The translations under genes were made by a program, and so were the position numbers. Of a stretch of 59,519 nt of DNA, positions 1 through 9,456 are shown in pieces. Origin of the DNA: Dyella sp. EPa41. GTDB lineage: Bacteria > Pseudomonadota > Gammaproteobacteria > Xanthomonadales > Rhodanobacteraceae. Within the stretch, counting starts at the first letter, position 1. Every line of letters starts with the position of its first letter. The notes under the pieces are model-generated. The model worked only from the letters and a program-made list of their open reading frames with translations. It was not told the origin of the DNA and ran no database searches. The DNA is taken from positions 1 through 59,519 of the forward strand of contig NZ_BCPR01000024.1 of NCBI RefSeq assembly GCF_016586165.1, read 5' to 3'.

Positions 1-2817
1 GCCTTGCCATACGCGTTGAAGCAAAGCCGCTATGTTGCGCGAGTAGGTGAGCCCGGCGGCCAGTTCGTCCTGGCTGACCTGCTCGCGCGGGTCCAGCGCG
101 ACGAGCAGCGGCGCGCGATACGACTTGCCGTCCACGTGAAGCACCACTTGATAGTTGCCCGGCAAGACGAGCGGCCCTTCTGGTGTCACCGGCGTGTCCG
201 AATCCCAGGTGGCGGCGATGCTGTAGCCGTACTCAATTGCCTGCGGGCGCGGATAGCGCAGATCCCATACAAAGCGATGGGTACCGGCCTTAGTGGACAG
301 CGCGGCCGGTGGCTTCACCCAGTCGTCCGCGAAGTACCGCTCAGCGTCGAGCGTCGGTGGTTGATCGGCGCTGGAGAACTGGCGCACGAGTTTGCCGTCG
401 CTGTCGAGGATGTCGAGAGTTACGGGCCCCTTGGCGTTGGCTGCGAGCCGATAGTCGATCACCGCGCCGCCAGGTGGATTCTTGCCAACCGGCGTTTCAG
501 GCGGCAGTGGCGTGTCCTTGTTTTGGTTTGCGCGCACACGCAGTGCCGTTGCCGGTGTATAGAGGTGCGCCGCGGCGCGTTCGGTGCCGACGGTAGCCTG
601 GCGCAAGGGCGTTACGTCGTCGAGAATCCAGATCGCGCGGCCCTGAGTGGCGGCGATCAAGTCGTTGCCGTGCACGAGCAGGTCACGGACCCAGGCGGTC
701 GGCAGGTTGCGTTGCAGCGATTGCCAGTGCGTGCCGTCGTCGAACGAAACAAAGGCGCCGCGGTCGGTGCCGGCGTAGAGCAGTCCGGCACGCACGGGAT
801 CCGCGCGCACGACGCTGACGAAGCTGCCTGCCGGCAATCCCCCGGCGATGTCGGTCCAACTGGCGCCGTAATCCTGCGTGCGCCAGGCATGCGGATTGAA
901 ATCGTCCTGGCGGTGATTGTCCACGGCGGCATACGCGGTGCCCGCTTGCAGCGACGAGACATCCAATGAGCTGACCTGCGCCCACTCGGGCAGGTCTTTC
1001 GGAGTGACGTTGTGCCAGCTCTTGCCGCCGTCCCGCGTGAGCTGGATGAGGCCGTCGTCGGTACCGATCCAGATTTCGTCGTTGCTCCGAGGCGACGGCG
1101 CGATGCTATAGATCACGCCATAGCCGCAGTCGCGCGCTTGTGCCGTGGTGGGGGATTCGTCGCAATGCGTTGCGCCACCTTTCCTGGCGTTCAACTCGGG
1201 ACTGATCACATCCCAGTGCCGGCCCTGGTCGGTACTGCGGAACAGCACTTGCGCACCCAGATACAAGGCATAGGGAGCCTGCGCCGAGAACGCGATCGGG
1301 GTGATCCAGGTGTAGTGGTATTTGAAGTCGGTCGGACGCTCTCCGTAGCTGTTGACCGGCCATGGCGTGACGTTTTGCACGGCGCCCGTGCGCCGATCCC
1401 AGCGCGATACGCGCCCACCGAGGCCGGAGCCGAACACGATGTTGGGGTCGCCCGGGTACGGCAGGTCGTAGTCGCGCTCGTCGCCGCCGACCGGACGCCA
1501 GTCGCGATAGGAAATCGAGCCATAGTCGCTGCGACTGGCGATACCGACGGTGCCCGAGTCCTGCTGGCCGGAATAAATCCAGTACGGAAACTGCTGATCG
1601 GCGCTGAGGTGGTAGAACTGGCCGGTGGGCTGGTTGTACCAGCTGCTCCAACTTTGACCGCCATTGGTGCTGACCACCGCGCCCTGATCGCTGGCGGTAA
1701 TCATCCGCTGCGTATTTTTCGGGTCGATCCACAGGTAGTGGTAATCGTCGCCGCCTGGCGCGCCTTTGAAGACCGTCCAGTGTTGACCGCCGTCATCGGA
1801 ACGGCGGATAGACTGTCCGGCGGAGTAGATGCGGTCGCGGTTGTCGGGATCGACGGTGATGCGGCTGAAGTAGTCGTTGGCGAGCCAGCCTTCGTGACTG
1901 GTCGCGTGCCACGTCGCGCCGTCGTCATCCGATCGGTACAGCCCGCTCTCGCTTTTCGTCGTCGCATCGTTGACTACGGCATAGACGCGACCATGACCCG
2001 CCGTCGCGATGCCAATGCGTGCGAGCGTGTCGCTGGGCCAGCCATGTCCACTGATGCGCTTCCAGCTGATACCGCCGTCGCTGGAGCGGTAGAGCCCGCT
2101 GCCCGGCCCGGCGTTGGGCTGGAAATAGGACAACCACGGATAGTTGCGCACTTGCCAGGCCGCGGCATAAATGATGTTGGGGTGATCGGGATCGGCGGCC
2201 AGATCGACCACTCCGGTACTCGCATCGATGAAGAGTGTCTGTTTCCAGGTCTTGCCTCCATCAGTGGAGCGGAACACGCCGCGCTCCTGGTTCGGGCCGT
2301 AGTAGTGGCCGAGGGCTCCTACCAGCACGGTATCGGGATGCATGGGATCCACCAGGATGGCGCCGATGTGGCGAGTCGCATCCAGACCGACGTGTTGCCA
2401 GTGTTTGCCGCCATCCACCGAGCGATACACGCCGTTGCCCGCACCGACGTCGTAGCGGGCAGCCACTTCGCCGGTACCCACGTAGATGACGTTTGGATCG
2501 GACGGCGCTACGGCCAACGCGCCGACGGGCGAGGCCGATTGTTCGTCGAATAGCGATTGCCAGGTGCGCCCGGCATCGCCGGTCTTCCACACGCCGCCTC
2601 CGGCCGTGCCCATGTAAAACGTATTGGGCTGCGTCGACACACCGGTCGCCATCGTCGCCCAGCCGCCTCGAAACGGTCCTACCTGCCGCCATTCAAGCGA
2701 ATCGAGCACGCTCGAACCCGGCCCAGTGGCGTCAGCCGCCCGGGCCTGATGGGCGCCGGCCAGTAATAAAAGGCCGGCCATCACGATGACGGGACAAAGC
2801 GCTTGGCGTTTCAACAT
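1..2817 (-). CDS. Sortilin-like (VPS10) Asp-box beta-propeller secreted protein, partial
   Basis: I translated the minus strand from the ATG at 2815-2817 and found 939 codons without a stop, so the gene runs off the left edge of the window. The N-terminus is a signal peptide (MLKRQALCPVIVMAGLLLLA then an AxA-type site before ADATG), so the protein is exported. The body carries repeated Asp-box motifs of the SxDxGxxW type (for example KTGDAGRTW, RSVDGGKHW, RSTDGGKTW, RSSDGGISW, RSDDDGATW, LTRDGGKSW). It aligns by eye with the two proteins at 6095 and 9457. Families of this kind are annotated as VPS10/sortilin-like glycosidases, but no catalytic activity can be shown here. It lies 79 bp downstream of the TonB-dependent receptor gene on the same strand, so the two are probably co-transcribed. 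Long open frames on the opposite strand are only its antisense shadow. Confidence 0.9.
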   Translation of the reverse strand, partial: MLKRQALCPVIVMAGLLLLAGAHQARAADATGPGSSVLDSLEWRQVGPFRGGWATMATGVSTQPNTFYMGTAGGGVWKTGDAGRTWQSLFDEQSASPVGALAVAPSDPNVIYVGTGEVAARYDVGAGNGVYRSVDGGKHWQHVGLDATRHIGAILVDPMHPDTVLVGALGHYYGPNQERGVFRSTDGGKTWKQTLFIDASTGVVDLAADPDHPNIIYAAAWQVRNYPWLSYFQPNAGPGSGLYRSSDGGISWKRISGHGWPSDTLARIGIATAGHGRVYAVVNDATTKSESGLYRSDDDGATWHATSHEGWLANDYFSRITVDPDNRDRIYSAGQSIRRSDDGGQHWTVFKGAPGGDDYHYLWIDPKNTQRMITASDQGAVVSTNGGQSWSSWYNQPTGQFYHLSADQQFPYWIYSGQQDSGTVGIASRSDYGSISYRDWRPVGGDERDYDLPYPGDPNIVFGSGLGGRVSRWDRRTGAVQNVTPWPVNSYGERPTDFKYHYTWITPIAFSAQAPYALYLGAQVLFRSTDQGRHWDVISPELNARKGGATHCDESPTTAQARDCGYGVIYSIAPSPRSNDEIWIGTDDGLIQLTRDGGKSWHNVTPKDLPEWAQVSSLDVSSLQAGTAYAAVDNHRQDDFNPHAWRTQDYGASWTDIAGGLPAGSFVSVVRADPVRAGLLYAGTDRGAFVSFDDGTHWQSLQRNLPTAWVRDLLVHGNDLIAATQGRAIWILDDVTPLRQATVGTERAAAHLYTPATALRVRANQNKDTPLPPETPVGKNPPGGAVIDYRLAANAKGPVTLDILDSDGKLVRQFSSADQPPTLDAERYFADDWVKPPAALSTKAGTHRFVWDLRYPRPQAIEYGYSIAATWDSDTPVTPEGPLVLPGNYQVVLHVDGKSYRAPLLVALDPREQVSQDELAAGLTYSRNIAALLQRVWQG

Positions 2818-2896
2818 GAGGCGGCTCTCGCGGCGGAGTGGCGACATCGTTGTGGGAAGAGTAGGGCGGGCGAGCGGCGACGTGCCACGTCGTCCC

Positions 2897-5086
2897 TCAC
2901 AGGGTGAGCTTCACGCCGGTATACCAGGTGCGTCCCGCCGCCGGCTCCAGTCCCGTCTGCCACACCCGACTGTAATACTGGCGATTGCTGAGATTGCCGA
3001 TGCCCCCCAGCAGCTTGACGGTGCGATTGAGCTGCCAGTCGCTCGCGATATCCAACACGGTATAGGCGGGAATCCGTGCCGGCAGATACGTATTGCCGCT
3101 GCCCAGCGGCTGATTGGAGTCCTGCCAATACTGCGCCGCCGAGGACACCGCCGTCAGGCTGAGCTTGACGCGTTGTTCGACGCGCCAGGTCACGCCGGCC
3201 TTCAGCAGATAGCGCGGCGCATAGGCCGGTATCTTGCCGACTTGTCCCGGTATGGCGCTGGCGGTGAAACGGGCATTCAACAGGCTGGCATTGAGGAAGC
3301 CTTCCAGGTGCTCGTCGCGATCAGCCAGCGAGGTCCGCGCGAAGAAGTCGTAGTTGAGCTGCCCCTCCATGCCGCGGCTGCGGGTGTTGCCGGTGTTCAC
3401 CTCGATCACGTCGGTGGCGTTGATGTGCTGCGCCTCGATGCGGTTCTTGAAGTCGATCCAGAACAGGCTCGCGTCGTAGTAGAGGCCGGTGACCGGCACA
3501 CCGTGTACGCCGGCTTCCCAGGACAGCGACTTGGACGGATCAGGCGCACGCCCCGGCACGATATTGGCGAACGGCGAGGCCATGTCGAAGTAGCGCAGCG
3601 GCCGCCAGCCCTGCGACACGTTGAAATAGGTCTCGTTGCCGTGGCCAAAGTCGTTGCCGACGCCCAGCCCGAACAGCGGCACCGTGCGCGCATCCGCCTC
3701 GTTGATCAGCGGGCGGCGGAGGAAGGGCGGTTTGACGGTTTCCTCCACCGCTACCCGTTCGTGCTCCAGTCGAACCGAGGGCACGATATGGAAGCGGTGC
3801 GGCAGACGGAACACGTTTTCGGCGAACACCGAGGCGTAATGCGAGCTGCGCGCCTGCACCAACCGTGGCGTGCCGCTGCGGTCGTCGCGGTCGACGTAGA
3901 GGTCGGTGCTGGTCCACTGCCGGAACGGGTCGTCGCCGTCGAACAAGGTGGTGCCGATGGTGAAGGCATTGCCCTGGCCCCACCGCTTGCGCAGGCGCAG
4001 ATCCAGGCCGGTGCTGCGGAATTGCTCGTCCTGGAGTGTGGTGGTGGACGGTGGCGGCTGGGGCGGCAGTGCCCCGTTGGCCGCACGACTGGCGAGGTCC
4101 TGGTAGGCGAACCACAGCTTGCCGGTCAACAGCCAGCCATCGCCGAACTCGCGACTATGCCCCAGCACCAGCTGGTCGCGATCGACCCAGTCCCGGTTGT
4201 ATGGCGTAGGTGTCGCCTGCGGGTTGGCCTGCCATTGCGGGTAGCTCAGCCGCCCGGCATCGCCGGAGGCCGCGTCGATCACGTGCAGGTCCAGCCACCA
4301 CTGTTGTTGCGCGGTCGGGCGGTAGGCGAGGTAGAGATCCGCCTGGCGCATCTGCGAGTCCGCGTTGGGGCGGGTGCCGTCGCTGCGGACATAGCCGGCG
4401 TCGACGCGGTAGCTCCAGCGTCCGCTACTGCCTTCGAGCGCATTGAAGGTCGAGTACAAGCCGCGGTTGCCCACGACCTGTTCGGTGGTGAACGACAACG
4501 GCGCGTCGGCAGCCGGGCGGCGCGACACCAAGTTGAGCACGGGTGCGGGCTCGGGCCCGTACAACAGGCTGGAGCCGCCACGGATCAACTCCACGTCGGC
4601 GAGGCCTTGGCTGAGCGGCATGGCATACAGGGTGGGAAAGCCGATCCAGTCGCTTTCCAGCGGGATGCCGTCCTGCATCACCAGCACGTATTCGGATTCC
4701 TGCGGATTGCCAAGGCCCCGATAGCTCAGGTTGAACTGGGTTGGGGTTGGCTGCTGGGATACCTGGATGCCGGGAGTGCGTACCAGCAGCTGGTCGAGGT
4801 TGTTGCCTATCACCGTGGGCTGCTGATCCAGATGCGTCACCGTGGTCTTCTTGGTCACGGTGATCAGGGTGCCGTCGACTTCGGCCAGCATGTGCTCGAG
4901 CTTGGCCTTGAGGGTCTGGCGCCAGCTCTGGCCTTTGACTTCGACGACCGGAAGATTGGTCGCCGGCTTTGGCGAGCTCAGGGCATGGTCGACTGGCGTA
5001 TCGGGCGCCTGTTGCGCCAGTGCGGTCATGGAAGCCAAGGACAGGGCCAGGATCAGCGGCCGGGCGGTGTGATTGGGAATCGACAA
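2897..5086 (-). CDS. TonB-dependent outer-membrane receptor (FecA-like)
   Basis: The 729-residue product has a signal peptide ending near LALAQQ and a TonB-box-like stretch (LPVVEVKG, about residues 45-52). A plug domain follows with the typical signatures NLDQLLVRTPGIQVS, LSYRGLG, VLVMQDGIPLE and VELIRGGSSLLYGP, and then a long beta-barrel. It takes up a substrate across the outer membrane using TonB energy. The plug sequence resembles ferric dicitrate and siderophore receptors, but the ligand cannot be read from sequence. There is no N-terminal signalling (STN) domain, so it probably does not control a sigma factor. The C-terminus ends in KLTL rather than the usual aromatic residue. It is followed by the Asp-box protein gene on the same strand and is divergent from the LolA-like gene. 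A 787-codon frame on the opposite strand is a shadow. Confidence 0.93.
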   Translation of the reverse strand: MSIPNHTARPLILALSLASMTALAQQAPDTPVDHALSSPKPATNLPVVEVKGQSWRQTLKAKLEHMLAEVDGTLITVTKKTTVTHLDQQPTVIGNNLDQLLVRTPGIQVSQQPTPTQFNLSYRGLGNPQESEYVLVMQDGIPLESDWIGFPTLYAMPLSQGLADVELIRGGSSLLYGPEPAPVLNLVSRRPAADAPLSFTTEQVVGNRGLYSTFNALEGSSGRWSYRVDAGYVRSDGTRPNADSQMRQADLYLAYRPTAQQQWWLDLHVIDAASGDAGRLSYPQWQANPQATPTPYNRDWVDRDQLVLGHSREFGDGWLLTGKLWFAYQDLASRAANGALPPQPPPSTTTLQDEQFRSTGLDLRLRKRWGQGNAFTIGTTLFDGDDPFRQWTSTDLYVDRDDRSGTPRLVQARSSHYASVFAENVFRLPHRFHIVPSVRLEHERVAVEETVKPPFLRRPLINEADARTVPLFGLGVGNDFGHGNETYFNVSQGWRPLRYFDMASPFANIVPGRAPDPSKSLSWEAGVHGVPVTGLYYDASLFWIDFKNRIEAQHINATDVIEVNTGNTRSRGMEGQLNYDFFARTSLADRDEHLEGFLNASLLNARFTASAIPGQVGKIPAYAPRYLLKAGVTWRVEQRVKLSLTAVSSAAQYWQDSNQPLGSGNTYLPARIPAYTVLDIASDWQLNRTVKLLGGIGNLSNRQYYSRVWQTGLEPAAGRTWYTGVKLTL

Positions 5087-5330
5087 GGGCTACCCAGGGT
5101 GGCGAGGCAAAGCGCTCTTTATCTTCCATTGGCAAGGGCATCGCCATAGGCCAAGCGTTTAGTTCCATGACTTCTGTCCCATCGTGCCACTACTGTGACC
5201 TGTGTAGTGTCGGGAGTCAGCGGCGTCGCCAGGGGATCGGCGCCAGCCTTGCATCCGTCTTCTTGGCCGGTCGCGCTGCGACCGGGTGTGAGTACTTGGC
5301 GCAGGCTTCATCAGCGGGAGGTTTGGTTTC
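5087..5330. promoter_or_regulatory. Divergent intergenic region between the TonB receptor and LolA-like operon
   Basis: This 244 bp gap separates two divergent transcription units, so it must hold promoters for both. I see a good ribosome binding site (GGGAGG, about 8 bases before the ATG at 5331) for the plus-strand gene. I cannot name a Fur box or another regulator site with confidence. Confidence 0.4.
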
Positions 5331-6098
5331 ATGCCTACACAATCGTTGTTCCTGGTGGCCGGGCTGCTGCTCATGGCCACGTCGGCGCACGCCATGACTG
5401 CCGATGAGTTGGTGGCCAAGAACGTCGACGCCCGTGGCGGGCTCGACAAGATCCACGCCATCAAGTCGATCAAGCTCGACGGCAAGCTGCGCGTCGGTGG
5501 CCAGTTCGAGCTGGCCCTTGCCCAGTACAAGAAGGCACCCGATTCGGTGCGCACCGAGGCCACCATCCAGGGCCTGACGCAGATCCAGGCCTGGGACGGC
5601 AAGAGCGCCTGGCAGATCTCCCCCTTCGAAGGACGCCGGGATCCCGAGGCGATATCCGGTGACGACGCCAAGAGCCTGTCCGATGACGCGCCGATAGGCG
5701 GCCCGCTGGTGGACTGGAAGGGCCAGGGCAACAGGCTCGAGTACCTCGGCACCGAAGACATCGACGGCACCGAGGCCCACAAGCTCAAGGTCACGCTGAA
5801 AAACGGCGATATCGAGTACGTCTATCTCGATCCGGACCACTACCTCGAGATACGCACGATCGCCGACCAGGTCGTGCGTGGCACCCACGTCGAGACCGTG
5901 ACCGACTACGGTGATTACGAACAGGTCGACGGGGTGTATTTCCCGTTCTCCATTTCCTCATCGACCAAGGAGGCCGGCCCGTTTGCCAAGCTGCAGATCA
6001 CGATCGAGAAGGCTGTAGCCAACGTGGCGATGGACGACGCCCTCTTCGCTTTTCCGCACACCGGGGCCGCGCACGCCGCTGCAGGAGCGAAGCCATGA
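5331..6098 (+). CDS. LolA-like outer membrane lipoprotein-sorting family protein
   Basis: This 255-residue protein starts with a signal peptide (MPTQSLFLVAGLLLMATSAHA). The mature part begins MTADELVAKNVDARGG, a pattern seen in periplasmic LolA/LolB-fold proteins annotated as outer membrane lipoprotein-sorting protein. The rest is predicted beta-rich (KLDGKLRVGG, NRLEYLGTEDIDGTEAHKLKV, GDIEYVYLDPDHYLE), in line with a lipid-binding half-barrel. Its cargo is unknown. The start is supported by a strong ribosome binding site. The stop overlaps the start of the next gene (ATGA at 6095-6098), so it is translationally coupled to the Asp-box protein and may help in that protein's export or surface placement; that role is an inference. 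Confidence 0.8.
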   Translation: MPTQSLFLVAGLLLMATSAHAMTADELVAKNVDARGGLDKIHAIKSIKLDGKLRVGGQFELALAQYKKAPDSVRTEATIQGLTQIQAWDGKSAWQISPFEGRRDPEAISGDDAKSLSDDAPIGGPLVDWKGQGNRLEYLGTEDIDGTEAHKLKVTLKNGDIEYVYLDPDHYLEIRTIADQVVRGTHVETVTDYGDYEQVDGVYFPFSISSSTKEAGPFAKLQITIEKAVANVAMDDALFAFPHTGAAHAAAGAKP

Positions 6099-9000
6099 AA
6101 CACCTTCCGTGCAAGCTCGCGGTGCTACCCGCCATCGTGCTTCTCTCGTCGTTTTCGTTCGCTGCGGACGCGCAAGCGGCAGCGCCTGACGCGCCGAAAA
6201 CGCCGGCCAAATTCGACGCCGGCGTGATCTCCGGCCTCGGTGCACGCAACATCGGCTCGGCCGCCATGAGCGGACGTATCTCCGCGCTCGCCGCCGTGCC
6301 GGAGAAGGACGGCAAGCTGACCGTCTACGTCGGTGCGGCGAGCGGTGGCGTTTGGAAATCCAGCGACGGCGGTACCACCTACAAGCCGGTATTCGACAAG
6401 CAGGCGGTGCAGTCGATCGGTGATATCGCGATTGATCCGTCCAACCACGAAACCATCTGGGTCGGTACCGGCGAGTCGTGGACGCGCAACTCCGTGTCCG
6501 TCGGCGACGGCATCTACAAGTCCACCGATGGTGGCGAAACGTGGACCAACATGGGCCTGAAGGGCTCCGAACGTATCGCCAAGATCCTGATCGATCCCAA
6601 GGACAGCAATACCGTCTACGCGTGCGCTCCAGGCAAGCTGTGGAGCGATTCGTCCGATCGTGGCCTGTACAAGACCAGTGACGGTGGCAAGCACTGGAAG
6701 CTCGTGCTTACCGGCAAGAATCTCTCCACGGGCTGTGCCTCGATCTCGATGGATCCCAAGGACTCGAGCGTGATCTTCGCCGGCCTGTGGGATTTCCGTC
6801 GCAAGGGCTGGACCTTCCGTTCCGGCGGCGAATCACCGACCGCACCGTCCGGCAGCGGCCTGTTCCGCTCCGCCAATGGCGGCCAGTCATGGACCGAAGT
6901 CACCGCCGCGGCCAACCAGGGTTTCCCGAAGCAACCGTTTGGCCGTATCGCGGTGACGGTGGCGCCTTCGAATCCGGCCATCGTGTACGCCCTGGTCGAG
7001 TCGACGGATTCGGCGTTGTACCGTTCCGACGATGGTGGCAAGACCTGGCAGCAGCGTGACAAGAGCCAGTTGATGGTATGGCGGCCGTTCTACTTCGCCA
7101 GCCTGATCGTCGATCCGAACAACCCGGATCGCTTGTTCAAGCCCGATCTCAGGCTGATCCAGAGTCTCGACGGCGGCAAGAGTTTCTCCAATGTCGGTGG
7201 CGGCGCCCATGGCGATTCGCATGTGCTGTGGATCGACCCGCGCAATACCCGGCATGCCATCGTCGGCGACGACGGCGGACTGTGGTATTCGACGGATGGA
7301 GGCAACAAATGGTGGAAGGGCAACAACCTGCCGGTATCGCAGTTCTACCACGTGAGCGTGGACGACGCCGATCCCTACCGTGTCTATGGCGGCATACAAG
7401 ACAACGCCTGCTGGGTAGGTGATTCCGCCTATCCCGGTGGCATCACCAACCAGCAATGGACGAACTATTGCGGTGGCGACGGTTTCTGGATGTTCGCCGA
7501 CCCGGCCGATGCCGATTACATCTACATGGAGACGCAGGGCGGCAGCATCACGCGCGTCAACCGGCATACCCATGAAGCGCGAGACATTCAGCCCAAGGCG
7601 AACTACCACGAGAAGTTGCGCTGGAACTGGAACACGCCGATCGCGCTGAGCCCGAACGAGAAGGGCACGATCTACATGGGCGCGCAGTTCCTGTTCCGCT
7701 CGCGCGACCATGGACAGAGTTGGCAGCGCATCTCGCCGGACCTGACCACCAACGATCCGAAAAAGCAGGAACAGGAGAAGTCCGGCGGCGTCACCGTGGA
7801 CAACTCCGCGGCGGAAACCTATACGACGATTTACTCGATCAGCGAATCGCCGAAGCAGGCCGGCCTGATCTGGGTCGGCACGGACGATGGCAATCTGCAG
7901 CTCACCCGCGATGGCGGCAAGAGCTGGACCAAGGTTGGCGGCAGTATCAAGGGCCAACCTGCCGACACCTGGGTGTCATGGGTGGAGGCAAGTCCGCATG
8001 AGGCCGGCACCGCCTACGCAGCGTTCGATCGCCACAGCTTTGGCGACATGAACCCGTATATCTACAAGACCACCAATTACGGCCAATCGTGGACTCCCCT
8101 GGTGACAGGGCAGGACAACAAGGGTCTGCGTGGCTATGTGCACGTCATCCGGCAGGATCCGCTCAAGCCGAACCTGTTGTTTGCCGGCACCGAGTTCGGC
8201 CTGTGGATCTCGATCAATGGCGGGGCAAACTGGGCGCAGTTCAAGGGCGGGGACTTCCCGGCCGTGGCCGTGCGCGATATCGCCATCCAGCCGCGCGATG
8301 GCGACCTGGTACTGGCCACCCATGGCCGTGGCATCTGGATCGTCGATGACATCACGCCATTGCGCGCGCTCGATCCCAAGATCCTCGGCAGCGAAGCGAC
8401 GTTCTTGCCGTCGCGGCCGATTCAGCAACGCATCGATGCGTTTGGCGGCTGGCCGGGCGGAGACGCCGGTTTCGTCGGCCAGAATCCCCCGGAGGGCGCG
8501 GTCATCACCTACTACCAGCGCGATCGTCATCTGTTTGGCAAGCTCAAGATCGACGTGCTGGATAGCAAGGGCAACCTGGTCGATACCATTCCGGCCAGTG
8601 TGCGTCGTGGCATCAACCGGGTCCAATGGACGATGCAGACCAAGGCGCCGCGCGTGCCTCCGGCTGCGCAGATCGCTGGCAACTCCATCCAGGGGCCACG
8701 CGTACCGCCGGGCACCTATACGGTGCGCATGACCAAGGGCAAGGACATGTTCGAGAGCAAGCTCGAGGTCGGTCTTGATCGCCGCGACAAGTTCAGCGTG
8801 GCCGATCGCCAGGCGCAGTTCGACGCCGCCAACCGGGTCAAGCAACTGTTTGGTGACATGAGCGACCTGGTGGCCCGGATCAACTCGGTGCGTCACGACG
8901 CTGAGGCCGAAGCCGCCACGCTGCCCGCCGAGGATGCCACCCGCAAACAGCTCGCCGATCTCGGCGACAAGGCGAACGATATTCGCAAGAAGATCGTGGC

Positions 9001-9328
9001 GACGACCGAAGGCGGGGCGATCACGGGTGAGTTGCGCCTGCGCGAGCACACCGATGAACTGTACGGAGCGATCATGTCGTACGAGGGCCGTCCGTCGGAC
9101 TACCAGTTGGCTTCGCTCGACGCGCTCAAGCGCGAGCTCGGTGATGTGCAGAAGGCCTATGCCGATTTCACCGCCGACGACCTGCGCAAGACCAACGCTA
9201 TGCTCAGCGCGAAGCACCTCAAGGAAATCACGGTGCCGGAGACGATGCCGGAGGAGGATGGTGCAGCGGGCGGTGGCAAGGCGGCGCTGGAGGCGGCCAT
9301 GAGGGGCCTGGAGCAAGAGCGCGATTGA
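6095..9328 (+). CDS. Sortilin-like (VPS10) Asp-box beta-propeller secreted protein
   Basis: The 1077-residue product has a signal peptide (MKHLPCKLAVLPAIVLLSSFSF, then ADAQAA). At least ten Asp-box motifs follow, including SSDGGTTY, STDGGETW, TSDGGKHW, SANGGQSW, SDDGGKTW, STDGGNKW, SRDHGQSW and TRDGGKSW, which mark two beta-propellers. After about residue 750 comes a beta-sandwich-like region, and the last 200 residues look helical (VADRQAQFDAANRVKQLF onward). This is the usual architecture of bacterial VPS10/sortilin-like exo-proteins of 1000-1100 residues. Substrate and activity are unknown. The gene overlaps the LolA-like gene by 4 bp and is followed by a hairpin and a paralogue at 9457. 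Long frames on the minus strand opposite it are shadows. Confidence 0.93.
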   Translation: MKHLPCKLAVLPAIVLLSSFSFAADAQAAAPDAPKTPAKFDAGVISGLGARNIGSAAMSGRISALAAVPEKDGKLTVYVGAASGGVWKSSDGGTTYKPVFDKQAVQSIGDIAIDPSNHETIWVGTGESWTRNSVSVGDGIYKSTDGGETWTNMGLKGSERIAKILIDPKDSNTVYACAPGKLWSDSSDRGLYKTSDGGKHWKLVLTGKNLSTGCASISMDPKDSSVIFAGLWDFRRKGWTFRSGGESPTAPSGSGLFRSANGGQSWTEVTAAANQGFPKQPFGRIAVTVAPSNPAIVYALVESTDSALYRSDDGGKTWQQRDKSQLMVWRPFYFASLIVDPNNPDRLFKPDLRLIQSLDGGKSFSNVGGGAHGDSHVLWIDPRNTRHAIVGDDGGLWYSTDGGNKWWKGNNLPVSQFYHVSVDDADPYRVYGGIQDNACWVGDSAYPGGITNQQWTNYCGGDGFWMFADPADADYIYMETQGGSITRVNRHTHEARDIQPKANYHEKLRWNWNTPIALSPNEKGTIYMGAQFLFRSRDHGQSWQRISPDLTTNDPKKQEQEKSGGVTVDNSAAETYTTIYSISESPKQAGLIWVGTDDGNLQLTRDGGKSWTKVGGSIKGQPADTWVSWVEASPHEAGTAYAAFDRHSFGDMNPYIYKTTNYGQSWTPLVTGQDNKGLRGYVHVIRQDPLKPNLLFAGTEFGLWISINGGANWAQFKGGDFPAVAVRDIAIQPRDGDLVLATHGRGIWIVDDITPLRALDPKILGSEATFLPSRPIQQRIDAFGGWPGGDAGFVGQNPPEGAVITYYQRDRHLFGKLKIDVLDSKGNLVDTIPASVRRGINRVQWTMQTKAPRVPPAAQIAGNSIQGPRVPPGTYTVRMTKGKDMFESKLEVGLDRRDKFSVADRQAQFDAANRVKQLFGDMSDLVARINSVRHDAEAEAATLPAEDATRKQLADLGDKANDIRKKIVATTEGGAITGELRLREHTDELYGAIMSYEGRPSDYQLASLDALKRELGDVQKAYADFTADDLRKTNAMLSAKHLKEITVPETMPEEDGAAGGGKAALEAAMRGLEQERD

Positions 9329-9364
9329 AGACGGCGCTCACCGTGAAAGTCGAAAGATGGCAAG

Positions 9365-9390
9365 AATCGGGGCGCCTCGGCGCCCTGATT
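9365..9390 (+). terminator. Hairpin between the two Asp-box genes
   Basis: An inverted repeat AATC...GGGCGCC-TC-GGCGCCC...GATT can fold into a strong GC-rich stem just after the stop at 9328. It lacks a good T-run, so it may be a weak terminator or an mRNA processing/stability stem that lowers expression of the second propeller gene. Confidence 0.5.
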
Positions 9391-9456
9391 CATTCGCGAT
9401 CTGGCCAATGGTTGTCAGCGTCGCATTAACCCTTTGACTCGCTTTGTACCAAGGAA

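Noticed and set aside
4-2553. Long plus-strand open frames (4-969 and 1012-2553) opposite the first propeller gene
   Set aside because: They are antisense to a continuous minus-strand Asp-box coding sequence with a signal peptide; their own translations have no family features.
2786-5149. 787-codon plus-strand frame
   Set aside because: It lies opposite the TonB-dependent receptor, which has clear plug motifs; the frame is a GC-rich shadow.
6887-9316. Minus-strand frames of 356 and 446 codons opposite the second propeller gene
   Set aside because: Shadows of a gene whose plus-strand Asp boxes are unmistakable.
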